A DNA stretch of 64,000 nucleotides, taken from Seriola aureovittata. Lineage: Eukaryota; Chordata; Actinopteri; Carangiformes; Carangidae. The position numbers were made by a program, and so were the translations under genes. The notes beneath the pieces were generated by a model, which searched no databases, had not been told where the DNA came from, and saw nothing but the letters and a program-made list of their open reading frames with translations. The stretch is taken from NCBI RefSeq assembly GCF_021018895.1, contig NC_079386.1, positions 18,204,052 to 18,268,051 on the forward strand, read 5' to 3'. Positions 1 through 9,200 of this stretch are shown piece by piece (position 1 is the first letter of the stretch; each line of letters opens with the position of its first letter).

Positions 1-27
1 TTCTTTTTGCACCTACCTTCAGTAAAC

Positions 28-909
28 ATGTCAGTTAACTCCTCTTCCGCCTCCAACTCTTTCCACCACATGTTGTCCCATTGCTCCAACTCCACAGTTA
101 CCACCACTCACATAATCTTTGCAGTCACTGCTGTGAGAACCATCATCCTCCTCCCTCTCTCCACCCTCGTCCTCTACCTGGGTCAACAACGATGGCGGCA
201 GCAGCGCCCCTTTAAAACAACCAGCAACTCTGACTTCCTCACCTACCACATGGCTGCCATGGAGCTGGTCTGGGTTTTGGCAAACCTCTGCTTATTCTGC
301 AGCGTATCTGATTTCACAGAGATGACAATAGTAGGAATGTACACCTCTGCAGTAATTCTCTATGGAGAGGTCTTGTTCCACCTCCTGACCTGTGTGGACC
401 GCTACCTGGCTGTTGTTCATCCCATCATGTATCTGCGGCAGAGAAACGCTCGTGGGTTGAAGATCAGAAACATCAGTGTTGAGTGTGTGTGGCTGCTGAG
501 CTTTGGATTTTTAGGTTTAGCATTTCTGTGCATGCCTACCGATGCCACCGTCCCGTTTTTCTGCATTTTGGTTGTCTCCTTAATAGCCATAATTTTCTGC
601 AGCCTTTCTGTTCTCTACGTTCTGATTCGCCCAGGGCCAGGGGAAAGAGGCGGGGACAAGGAGCAGATTGACCAATCAAAGCAGAGGGCTTTCCACACCA
701 TCATAGCCATAATGGGAGTGTTGACCTTGTGGTTGGGAGGGCTCCTTGTCTTTGTTGCTCTAGACGCTTCACCGCTGCTCGGCGAAAGTGTTGGTTGTGT
801 GTTGGTGTCGTGTACAGGCTGGTTTAACCTGCCCACCTGTGTGGTGTTACCTCTGCTGTATCTGCACAGGGCAGGAAAACGGTCATGCCGCTCTTATCAA
901 AGTGAGTAA
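28..909 (+). CDS. Orphan rhodopsin-like (class A) G-protein-coupled receptor, teleost type
   Basis: A single coding exon gives 293 residues. ATG at 28 is chosen because a splice acceptor (pyrimidine tract then CAG ending at 22) lies just upstream; the open frame to its left starts at a non-ATG codon. The N-terminus has NSS and NST glycosylation sequons. About seven hydrophobic segments follow, the first starting near residue 28. TM3 ends in DRYLAVVHP (D124 R125 Y126), the class A G-protein contact motif. TM6 reads LTLWLGG instead of CWxP and TM7 reads NLPTCVVLPLLY instead of NPxxY, so it is a divergent receptor. The tail is short. The ligand is unknown; fish carry many orphan receptors of this look. 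A 5' fragment of a relative lies at 24244-24585 on the other strand. The receptor class is firm, the subfamily is not. Confidence 0.85.
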   Translation: MSVNSSSASNSFHHMLSHCSNSTVTTTHIIFAVTAVRTIILLPLSTLVLYLGQQRWRQQRPFKTTSNSDFLTYHMAAMELVWVLANLCLFCSVSDFTEMTIVGMYTSAVILYGEVLFHLLTCVDRYLAVVHPIMYLRQRNARGLKIRNISVECVWLLSFGFLGLAFLCMPTDATVPFFCILVVSLIAIIFCSLSVLYVLIRPGPGERGGDKEQIDQSKQRAFHTIIAIMGVLTLWLGGLLVFVALDASPLLGESVGCVLVSCTGWFNLPTCVVLPLLYLHRAGKRSCRSYQSE

Positions 910-2690
910 AGACCAGGATTCAAGTCTAATTTAATTGAATGGCTGTATCTGCAGAAGTTTTTGAGTCCTTTGTTTAAAATCCTAATAAGAAATAATGTTA
1001 CTAAAGTCGAATCGATTCATCCTTGAGTCCAAGTGAATGCTTATCCCAAATTGGAAGAAATTCCCTCAAGACGTAACTGATATATATAAGAAATCTGGAG
1101 AATAGGCAATCAATGAACGTTGAACATAATCTTACATCTGATTTGGCAGAAATTCCAAAATGAGTCTGTGGCGACCACTGAAGCGTTAAAATGAGCTTTA
1201 ATACTTAGACTTTCTGCCAAGGTTAAGATGTGGTAAGGTATATTGTATATAGTAGGATTTTTATATCACCTACAGTAATACAGTTGTAAAGTTGCCTGAC
1301 AATACATATTTCTACAGCTGGAAATTATTCACTCAGTTAATTCATCAGTTCAAATTATTAACAACTGTGTCAGAAAAAGATTTATACAATTGTTCTTTAA
1401 AAAAAAAAGTGAAAAAGGGTTTAAGAAACTGATTTTAATTCTGATATTCACGTTTCCATAGAATTTCTAGGATATTTACATTTGCTGTGGTGTATTGTGT
1501 ATTTGCCTTAGTGCATACTTCATGGTTACTAGGGCGCAGTAGCAGTTCACAGTTGTGGCATCAGTAATGTTAGGCAGCAGTAGCACTAGAGACACATAAT
1601 CTAATGTGTCTGGTCGTAATGGCCGATCAGGAAGGAAGGTAGCCGAGTGTAGACAACATTGTTTTAAATGGGTTAATCATATTCATTGTATATGTATTGT
1701 AGGATCAATGTATTCAAATGATAGAATAAATATCATAACAACACTTTCATTTGTAAATGTGTGTGTTAAAATTAGTTTCAATGTTCGATGTTCATCATTT
1801 CCTTCTCAGACTCGACTCCACTGTTCAAAGCGTTGAGTTATTTAGCTAAATAATTTACGTATAATTAAAACATTGTTGGGGGAAAAGACCTTTATTCATG
1901 CTTCATTTTGAAAATGTAGAAATGTAAAAGGATCCATGTTGCCTTCTGAAACTTTGTGCACTTGCATTGAAATGTATTTGGATATTTGTAAGGAGGCATC
2001 CTTCTATGATAAAGAAATATCTGGATACTTGAAATGCCAGGATATAATAAAACCTGTGACCTGTTAGATCACTTTGAGAATTAATTTATTAATTTGTTCT
2101 GTTTTTCTCCTTCACAACACATGCACACACAAAAAAAAAAAGCTTGACTCTGCAAAACATTGACTTTGTTAAGGATGGATTTGTTTATGTGACAGATCCA
2201 GAACAGGACTTTTATTGTGACATCTTCTCTAGTTTAATGTGATACTGTGTATTTTATTTTAGAGATATAAATTTGAGATTTTTAGTCAGTCTGTGAAAAA
2301 ACATGAAAACCACCAAAATCATGAAAATCTGTTGGGTTGATGTGTCAGTTTGTGATATTCAGATAAAAAACCGGAGTAGAATGATCAGTAATTACTGTGA
2401 TTGCTGCTTTAACACACATAACGTTCAGCTTCTTCAGCTCAGAAGTCGTGCTCAGTGGCGTCATCAGCTGTGACGTTGACATAATCTTCACTAGCGATGC
2501 GCTTGGCCATCTCAATGGAGACAGGTCGTTTGTTTCCTGTGGGTGGAGTGTATTTATTTATTCATTTATTGTTTGTTTAATAGGAACAGTAAACAAAACA
2601 TTTGTTACAGATATATTAGCGAGACAACCAGAGACGCAAAGGTTGCAGAAGTAAAAGATCCGTCAGGTGTGGTGAATTAAAACTTCACTG
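910..2690. other. Intergenic, no gene seen
   Basis: AT-rich DNA between the GPCR and the Fc-receptor-like locus. The open frames here are short, lack motifs and have no convincing splice partners. AATAAA-like polyadenylation signals for the GPCR could lie near 2046 (ATAATAAAA). Nothing else is recognised. Confidence 0.6.
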
Positions 2691-2702
2691 TCTGATACTC
2701 AG

Positions 2703-2732
2703 TGGGTGTGTGTGTGTGTGTGTGTGTGTGTG
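2703..2732. repeat. (TG)n microsatellite
   Basis: About 14 TG units sit immediately beyond the splice donor of the transmembrane exon at 2741-2857. Read on the minus strand they would add a His/Thr run if that exon were read through. Confidence 0.9.
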
Positions 2733-2740
2733 GTTGCTAC

Positions 2741-2857
2741 CTGTCCTCCTGCTGCAGTAGATGGATATCATTAGGACAGTGGACACGCAGTACGGACAGA
2801 AGACCACTAGATGGCAGAGCAGTGTCTGCAGCGACACAGAGGGGGGAGGGAAGACGC
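2741..2857 (-). pseudogene. Stray stalk/transmembrane exon of an Fc-receptor-like paralogue
   Basis: On the minus strand an acceptor (CTCCTTTAG) opens a 117-nt phase 1-1 exon that closes at G|GTAGCA. It reads GVFPPPSVSLQ then a membrane segment TLLCHLVVFCPYCVSTVLMI and a basic stop-transfer CSRRTG. This LLCHLVVFCPYC type of membrane segment is, as I remember it, common in teleost Fc-receptor-like proteins. No Ig exon lies between it and the signal-type exon at 2982-3023, so it looks like the remainder of a gutted tandem copy. It could instead be an alternative downstream exon of the gene at 3726-7878, because the phases fit. Confidence 0.6.
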
Positions 2858-2981
2858 CTAAAGGAGAGGAAGAGCAGTTGGACAGACAGACAGACAGTCA
2901 GACAGACAGACAGGCTGAACAGAGGAAATGTATTTTTATTATTCGTTTCTTTAGGACGAGGTTTTGCTTCCATCAGCTCAC

Positions 2982-3023
2982 CTGCAGAAACGGTCAGTCC
3001 AGACAGCAGCAGAACAGCCAGGC
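2982..3023 (-). pseudogene. Extra copy of Fc-receptor-like signal-peptide exon 2
   Basis: A 42-nt phase 1-1 exon with intact acceptor (CTGCTGCAG) and donor (G|GTGAGC). It encodes GLAVLLLSGLTVSA, near-identical to exon 2 of the working gene at 5127-5168. No Ig exon follows it downstream, only the transmembrane exon at 2741-2857, so it probably marks a deleted tandem gene. Confidence 0.6.
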
Positions 3024-3059
3024 CTGCAGCAGGACAACATGGTTACTCAAGAGCAAGTA

Positions 3060-3400
3060 TATATGAGTCAAGTGACTGTGAATGTTTCTTGTCGGAAAGG
3101 CGATCAAACGAGTAGAAAGAGACACAACGCGAGTAAAAACAGACACATAACAAATAAAAGAGACACAGCACAGAAATGACGTGACGCAAAAACATTAAAA
3201 AGAGAGAAAATGAATTTGATTAAATAAAAAAAGGACTATAAAGACAGGCGAACCGACCACAAAGAAACAAAAACACAAGTAAAAATAGACATGTAACAAC
3301 TACAAGGAGATGCAAAATGAGTAAACACAGATTCCAAACCACTAAAAAGACTCACAGAACAGCTACAAAGAGACACGGTAAAGCAGAGGTCAGCGTGGTT
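3060..3400. repeat. Degenerate interspersed minisatellite (AAAGAGACACA-type)
   Basis: Irregular repeats around the words CTACAAAGAGACAC and ACAAAGAAAC with a period of roughly 30-40 bases. The same family in the opposite orientation fills 39060-39360. It encodes nothing credible. Confidence 0.6.
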
Positions 3401-3443
3401 AACGAAGGCCGAAGGATGAAGGTAGAGTATTACATCGGCTCAC

Positions 3444-3485
3444 CTGCTGAAAATGCCAGTCCAGACAGCAGCTGCACAGGCAGGC
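3444..3485 (-). pseudogene. Second extra copy of Fc-receptor-like signal-peptide exon 2
   Basis: Another 42-nt phase 1-1 exon with acceptor CTCCTTGCAG and donor G|GTGAGC. It reads GLPVQLLSGLAFSA, more diverged than the copy at 2982-3023. It lies directly downstream of the stalk/TM exon of the Fc-receptor-like gene. Its phase would allow it to be spliced on as a tail exon, but its resemblance to exon 2 points to an orphaned duplicate. Confidence 0.55.
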
Positions 3486-3509
3486 CTGCAAGGAGGACGA
3501 CGTTACTAA

Positions 3510-3522
3510 AGGTCAAAGGTCA
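3510..3522 (+). promoter_or_regulatory. Perfect DR1 (AGGTCA-A-AGGTCA) nuclear-receptor-type site
   Basis: Two direct AGGTCA half-sites with a one-base spacer, the consensus for RXR heterodimers, PPAR and HNF4. It lies in the 3' part of the Fc-receptor-like locus. Only the motif is seen; binding is inference. Confidence 0.35.
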
Positions 3523-3725
3523 AACCCTCTCTCTCCTGATATGTAAGGAGCACAGGAGGATGTGCAGTGATGATACCTTCCTAAAGTCCAGATTCCCCCT
3601 GATGAGGCACCAGTACGGTGCTCATCTGATCTTTTTTTAGTGTTTTATTTAATTGAATTTACATTTTTAAAACCTTTTAAGTAACATTTACTCACTGGCT
3701 GCGCTTCTTCCTGCCTGTCTCTGCT

Positions 3726-6700
3726 CTAAATGTGACCCAACAGACTTTGAGGAACCGTTACCCTGGTGGCGACAACCTTCATACCCGTTTGTTTCCTACA
3801 GAGCAGCAGAACTCCAGCCAGGAACAAAACCACAACCATCAGCGAGACCAGAGCCGCCACAACCTGGAGGAGGAGGGAGGCGAGAGGGGAGGGCGGAGGA
3901 GGAGGAGGAGGAGGAGGAGGAGGAGGAAGAGTATCAGGAGAAAGTGTAGAGTGGTGGGGAGGGGTGGGAGGAGGATGAGGAGGAGAAAGAGTATCAGGAG
4001 AAAGTGTAGAGTGGCGGGGAGTGGTGGGAGGAGAAAGATCTGCAGGAGGAAGCAGAAGAAAACTCCTTCAGTAAAGTGACGATTAAGTGTGTCATATAAT
4101 AAAATCCAGGAAGTGAATGTTAGTTTCCTGACCTCTGACCGCCAGCCGGCTCTGCGAAGACGATCCGCTCAGATCGGTGGAACAAGAGTAGAACCCGTCA
4201 TCACTCTGTTTGACTTTGCTGATGGTGAATTCTCCTTTATGTCCCGACCCACGCTTGACACCATTCATGAAGAAATAAGCTTTGCCTACGGACCCGTCTC
4301 TGGCTCTGCAGCGCAGTGTGACGTCACTTCCTGTCATCACGGGACGCAGAGGAATCTCCAGGATCACATCTGAACAACAAGGCGACACAAACAGAGTTAT
4401 TCCGTCAACAGTTCAGCTACTTTCAGGAAGTTCTCAAACAGGAAATGGGGGCGCAGATGGAGACACATGAGGTAAAGACACTGCCTGAGGTCAAGGGACA
4501 GGTGCATCCAGGTGTTTATGTTGAGTTAATGAGTTAATGTTGTCATCAGTATCACAGTAATCCAGTGATAGTTGTCGGTACATCCACGGGGACATCGCAA
4601 AGAGGATGTGCTGATAGATTATTCAGCATGCTTACTTTGTTGCAGCCCACAGCTTAACTCACTGATTCTACGGCCACGTTATACTTCCTGTTTGCAACTC
4701 CTCAGATAAATGCTGTGTATATAAAAGCATTTACTGATATTTCTAAAAGACTCAAGTATTTCGTTTCTGTACCAGACACAGTGATGCTGAGCTCGGGACT
4801 CTTCTGCCCGTCGTTGTTTTCACACCAGTAAACTCCGCTGTCCGTTGATGAGGAGAGGACTGAGATGATGCAGGAGGATTTGTGAAGACGCCCAAAATCT
4901 CCTGCACCGTCACCACACCTCTGTGTCCTCCCCTTCACTGTCCTCCTCACTGTCCATCCAGCAAAGCTCTGCTGTCCCTCCTCACAGCGCAGAGAGACGG
5001 ACTCCTCTGTCAGGAACTGCAGACGGTTCGGACTCGCATCCAGAAAGACTGGAGGAGAAACGGACAATCAGACCTGCAGTGAAGGTGAAATGTGTTCACA
5101 AGCGTTTTTCACTTCCATCAGCTCACCTGCACAAACTGTCGGTCCGGACAGCAGCAGAACAGCGAGGTCTGCAATAGGAGCACACGGTTACTAAAGAAGA
5201 GCGAAGGTCTGCCGCCTTAAAGACCATCAGTCAGCTCGGTCAATAAGCTCCAGAGGCATCCACAGGCCTGATGGGATACCGAATCCCTCCCCTGGTCTCA
5301 TGGGCTTCCCCAGGGAGACCACCTCAACTGCTTCCTCTCAACATTAAGGAGCAGCGGTTCTCGTCTGAGCTCCACCACCCACTTTGACTGTTATCACCCC
5401 ATTAAAGGGCCGTCATCAGTCGTCATCACTGCAACACTTATGCTTCAGAAGGAGCAATTATCATCAACATTAGTTAGGTTTTATAATCAGGCGACGTTGG
5501 TGACGTTAGAGCAACAAAGTCGTGAAACACGAGGACTTTCAAACAGGAGACAGCTGTTCGATGGTAGTTCAGTTAGTTAGTCCTGTTTAACAGTTACTGA
5601 GTGGACCTTGTGTTGAGGTTGTTGCGTTACTCCTGAAGTATATTTCCTGTACCTCGCAATTCTGCTGCTTATGTTGCTATTGTCAAAACGCAACTAAAAA
5701 CCAAACCACTGATTTCCTGCTTTGTTTTTTTTTCTGTTATCTACCACCATTTGACAAAACCCACACACATCAGTCACACACACCACTCACACACATCACT
5801 CACACACACCACTCACACACATCAGTCACACACAGGTCTCTGCACTTCCTTATAATCTGTGGTTTGTGACCACGCTGAGCTAACAACATCTACAGTGGTG
5901 TTAGAAAGTATTCAGACCCCTTCACTTTGTGCACACTTTAATGTGTCTTTTCATTTTACATTTTTACCCATTCATCTACACTCACATTTTTAGACATTTT
6001 TGCACATTAATTAAAAATCAAAAACTGGATGTCAGGACAGAAACTAAGCCATCAAGTCGAAGGAACTCTCTGTAAGACCTCCATGATAAAACTGTGGTGA
6101 GACATGGATTAGAGCAAGGGTGACAAGTGTTCCCAGGAGAACAGTGGCCTCAATGTGAAATGGAAAATAATTACAACCACAAGGACTCTTCCTGAGTTAC
6201 CAGGCAAGAAGGGCCAAGAGCCCAACAGTCAGACATCAGTCCCGGCAGCTCTCCATCAATCACACCTTTATGGTAGAGCGGTTGGACGAAAACACTTTGA
6301 GTACAAGGCCATTTAACAGCCTTCGAAGGACTCTGAGATCAAGAGAAACAAGATTCTGTTTTCTGAAACTACTGGACGCCTGATAGCCAATCAGTATCGA
6401 GAATTCTCAGTGACCAAGGTTAAAGTATAAAAGGGTTTATTATTTAATTGTTTTGTTTTTTATGCCGCCACTAACCAGAGCCAGAGGCAGAGTGTTTTCG
6501 GGTTGACCCTCCGTCCTCCGCACTTAAATTTGGCACAAACATTCACTTGGACTCAGGGGTGAACTTATAAGATTTTGTTGGCTTAAGGGTCAAAGGTCAT
6601 GGTGAGCTCACGCTCTTGTGAATGCAATATACAGTATCAGGAACTCAGAAATTCATGCACTAATTATGACAATTTAACTCAAATGTCTATGAGGATATTA

Positions 6701-7878
6701 GATAATGACAGGATGATGACATTTTTTATCCAAAAGGTCAGAGGTCAACTTCACTGTGACATCAAAGTGTTCTGCAAAACCACTTCTGGTCATTATTCAA
6801 TGCTGTAACTACAACCACAACGTGGTAATTCTAGTTCCTGTATGATCCTAAATGAGTCTCACTCTGTCTAAAATTCGGAGGAGTTTTTGAGATGATACGT
6901 TCATCAGAGTTTGACTGAGTTAAAACATTCATGATGATCATAAACATAGCACTCAGTACAGGAAGTGTGACAGGTGGATAGCGTCATGGTGCTGAGGTTT
7001 CCTGTGTGAAAGGACCTTTTCATGGGGCTAAAACAAGCTCAGTTAACTTCTGTTTTTCAGAAAAAGAAATATTAAACACATTTTTTAAGCACTGGCTATG
7101 AAAAATCAAAAGGATGAACACTCAACAAATAAAACGCATCTTATGAGTCATAAACATTTTAAAAAAATAATTAAGTTCACGGAGTCAATAAACTGAAGGT
7201 ATACAGTCTTACAAGCGTTAGAGTTAAATTTACTTTTCAGTCCCATTTTCACAGTTTGAAGATTCACTTCTTTATTTGTCACCATGGCCAAACCCACCTT
7301 CACTGGACCTAATGTACCAACAGCATGAGAGGCTGCTCCCGGTGTTCAGAGGTAACTGCACACTAACCTTCATCACTGCCAACTGCGTTTTATTAATATA
7401 TCTAATAGGAATTAATCAATATTTAATAATGAAAATGAAAACTTTGACCCGATGATGGCGCCGGATGAAAAGTCAGAGGATAAGCATGAATGACCGAACC
7501 ACATTTTATGGCAGTCCATTCTGAGCCTCAGTGACCCATCAACTAAATGACTGTGAATATCAATCATTCACACCTCTGGTTAATCAAATGTCCAAAACCC
7601 AACAACTCCACAATTTTCTGGTTCATTCTAACTGATATAATTTTAACATTAAAATTTTAAAGCTCATTTAATGTTCAAAACAACACAACAACTGAATAGA
7701 TGCCTTAAAAAACTACAGGTCAAGTTACTAAATTAGTAAAAAAAAAAAAAAAAGTGTCATTTATTCTGTTTGGTCAGTAATCACCAAAAACATCAACAAA
7801 ATCTCTGACTGTTTGGAACAATTTCAAAAGCTCTGGGTTTCACTCACCGAGGAGCAGAGAGGCAGATGAAACCTTCAT
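3726..7878 (-). CDS. Fc-receptor-like type I membrane protein: two Ig domains, proline-rich stalk, TM
   Basis: A probable immune receptor of the teleost Fc-receptor-like group. Exons (minus): 7848-7878 start, MKVSSASLLL; 5127-5168 second signal exon, DLAVLLLSGPTVCA (a split signal peptide, typical of Fc receptors); 4773-5048 Ig1, with CEEG and DSGVYWCEN; 4133-4369 Ig2, with VTLRCRA and DDGFYSCS; 3785-4039 stalk and TM. All junctions are phase 1. The stalk repeats STLSPDTL twice and ends in a proline run coded by a GGA/CCT microsatellite. The TM is VVAALVSLMVVVLFLAGVLL followed by CRKQ. Reading past the donor at 3785 gives a short tail ending at a stop at 3726-3728, for about 299 residues. With splicing instead, the cytoplasmic exons are uncertain. 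No ITIM or ITAM is visible. The 2.7 kb intron 2 holds transposon debris. Confidence 0.75.
3880..4035. repeat. GGA-rich tandem repeat inside the stalk exon
   Basis: A (GGA)n run around 3895-3927 and two near-identical units of about 60 bases (AGTATCAGGAGAAAGTGTAG twice). They lie wholly inside the stalk/TM exon and on the minus strand encode the proline run and the duplicated STLSPDTL block. The Arg-rich plus-strand frames here are shadows. Confidence 0.8.
4545..4696. repeat. Dispersed repeat, copy 1
   Basis: CAGTATCACAGTAA then a diverged body ending ATACTTCCTGTTTGCA. A second copy with the same landmarks in the same order is at 47930-48112. Family not recognised; presumably an old non-autonomous element. 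Confidence 0.5.
5890..6410. mobile_element. Decayed Tc1/mariner-type transposon
   Basis: The left end carries AGTATTCAGACCCCTTCACT, the usual terminal sequence of fish Tc1-like elements. It is followed by wreckage resembling a transposase start (AAGCCATCAAGTCGAAGGAA, then ACAGTGGCCTC and CAAGGACTCTTCC). No open frame survives. It sits in intron 2 of the Fc-receptor-like gene. Confidence 0.7.
6520..6830. mobile_element. Non-autonomous interspersed element common in fish
   Basis: Contains TTTGGCACAAACATTCACTT, then AAGGTCAGAGGTCAACTTCA and a run ending near CATTATTCAATGCTG. I recognise this as a high-copy percomorph repeat type but cannot name its family. The 69-residue frame inside it is not a gene. 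Confidence 0.5.
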
Positions 7879-8173
7879 GTCGTCGGGATGTTGACTAACT
7901 GTCAAACGGTCTGAATAGCGGTGTGATGTCCTGAGCCTCGATCACCACTTCCTTTTTAAAAAGCCTCAACATGTCACAGGTTGTGCTCTGTACAGAAGCA
8001 GCAACCTTATGGTTGCATGAGGCCGGGTGACATGATTAAGTGGAATTCAGGCATGCAGGTGAGATGTTAAACTTCAGCTGATACATATAGTACACGTGGC
8101 ATTTTGCTTTGTTTTCACACAAGCCAATGAGTCAGGTTGAATATGCAACATTTTTTCTCATGCTGTGAAAACT
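7677..8173. repeat. Segmental duplicate containing the Fc-receptor-like first exon (original)
   Basis: From AACAACTGAATAGATGCC to ACTCCTCATA this block is repeated almost unchanged at 11146-11770, apart from about 120 bases inserted early in the second copy. It carries the real exon 1 and promoter-proximal DNA of the minus-strand Fc-receptor-like gene. Confidence 0.85.
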
Positions 8174-8216
8174 CCTCATATTTAGCTAATGGTTACCCAG
8201 TTAGCAACATGTTCTG

Positions 8217-9190
8217 GTGAACGCTTCTAGCCCAGTATACGCTGGGTCTTCGGCCCTAGTCTGGCCCATACACTTCCATATTTGGCCTGATTCTGGCTGT
8301 TACCCTCCACTGTTGACCGACAGTAAAACTTCCTGTGTGTGCACCAGAATTGGCCCAGATCTGGAAGTTGAATCTGACAGTGCCATGACAATGGGCCGGA
8401 CCTGGGTTAGGATTAGGGGTGTATATTGACACAGTAGAAACACAAATATTTGGCCAAAAGTATTTGCCAGAAAAATTGTGCTGCCTGGGTAGCCAAGAAT
8501 ACAGAATGTTAAAGGTATAGTTCAGGTATATTGACATGGGGTTGTGTGAGGTAGTCATATATAGTTGGTATTATACAGTGCCACAGGACAGTGCTGTTTT
8601 CACAGGGAGATAAACTGCTGAAAATACTCTACATGAAGCGTACATTTAAATGGATATTGGATTGTTCCGGTGGGTGTTTTTCAAAAATGTCTAAAACGTG
8701 TATTTTCTTGCTAAATTTTCTCAGCGGTCTTGAAAATTCACTTGAGGCTCTTGAGGTGCTGCTAACACCTACGCTCCTGAAGTACCCGCCAACTTCCGCT
8801 TTTAGTCAGAACACGCCAGAAGTATTTTGGTGTCCATGGCAACATCTTACTTCCTGTCTCTTGTAGAAGTTCACATATGATATTAAATAGAACATTATTA
8901 GAAAGGCTTTGTTAAAAGTCAAAGTTCCCCGAAGTCAATGTTAGTGATTTGTAGTTGGCGCTATTTTTATTGCTTGGATCAGCATGGCAACAAGCTGGTG
9001 CAATCGTCGTTCCCAAATAAAGAAATATCCAATCACAGAGATTAAATTCTGTGATGTCACTATCGTATGAACACGGAAGTAGACGGACTCGTCCAGAACG
9101 TTCCTGTAGGATCCCTCATTGAACGTTACATCGTCGGCGTTTTCACTCGGAAAGAAAATTAAATTGGATTTCGTGGTTATTATTCTTTTT
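8217..9190. other. Intergenic between two divergent Ig genes; repeat debris
   Basis: Lies between the Fc-receptor-like first exon (-) and gene A exon 1 (+). The part at 8500-8660 (TAAAGGTATAGTTCAGG, then TGAGGTAGTCATATATAG) resembles a high-copy teleost MITE. The part at 8217-8440 has a CTGGGTCTTCGGCCCTAGTC core echoed near 62330. No gene seen. Confidence 0.45.
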
Positions 9191-9200
9191 TTCCAGGAAG

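Noticed and set aside
2670..2740. Possible ITSM-like TEYQTV tail after the stray TM exon
   Set aside because: A codon-by-codon check shows that motif is in another frame; the TM frame reads PLSIRQ then stop.
3732..4079. Arg/Gly-rich plus-strand open frames
   Set aside because: Antisense of the proline-rich stalk exon; composition comes from the GGA repeat.
6599..6808. 69-residue frame in Fc-receptor-like intron 2
   Set aside because: Lies inside an interspersed repeat.
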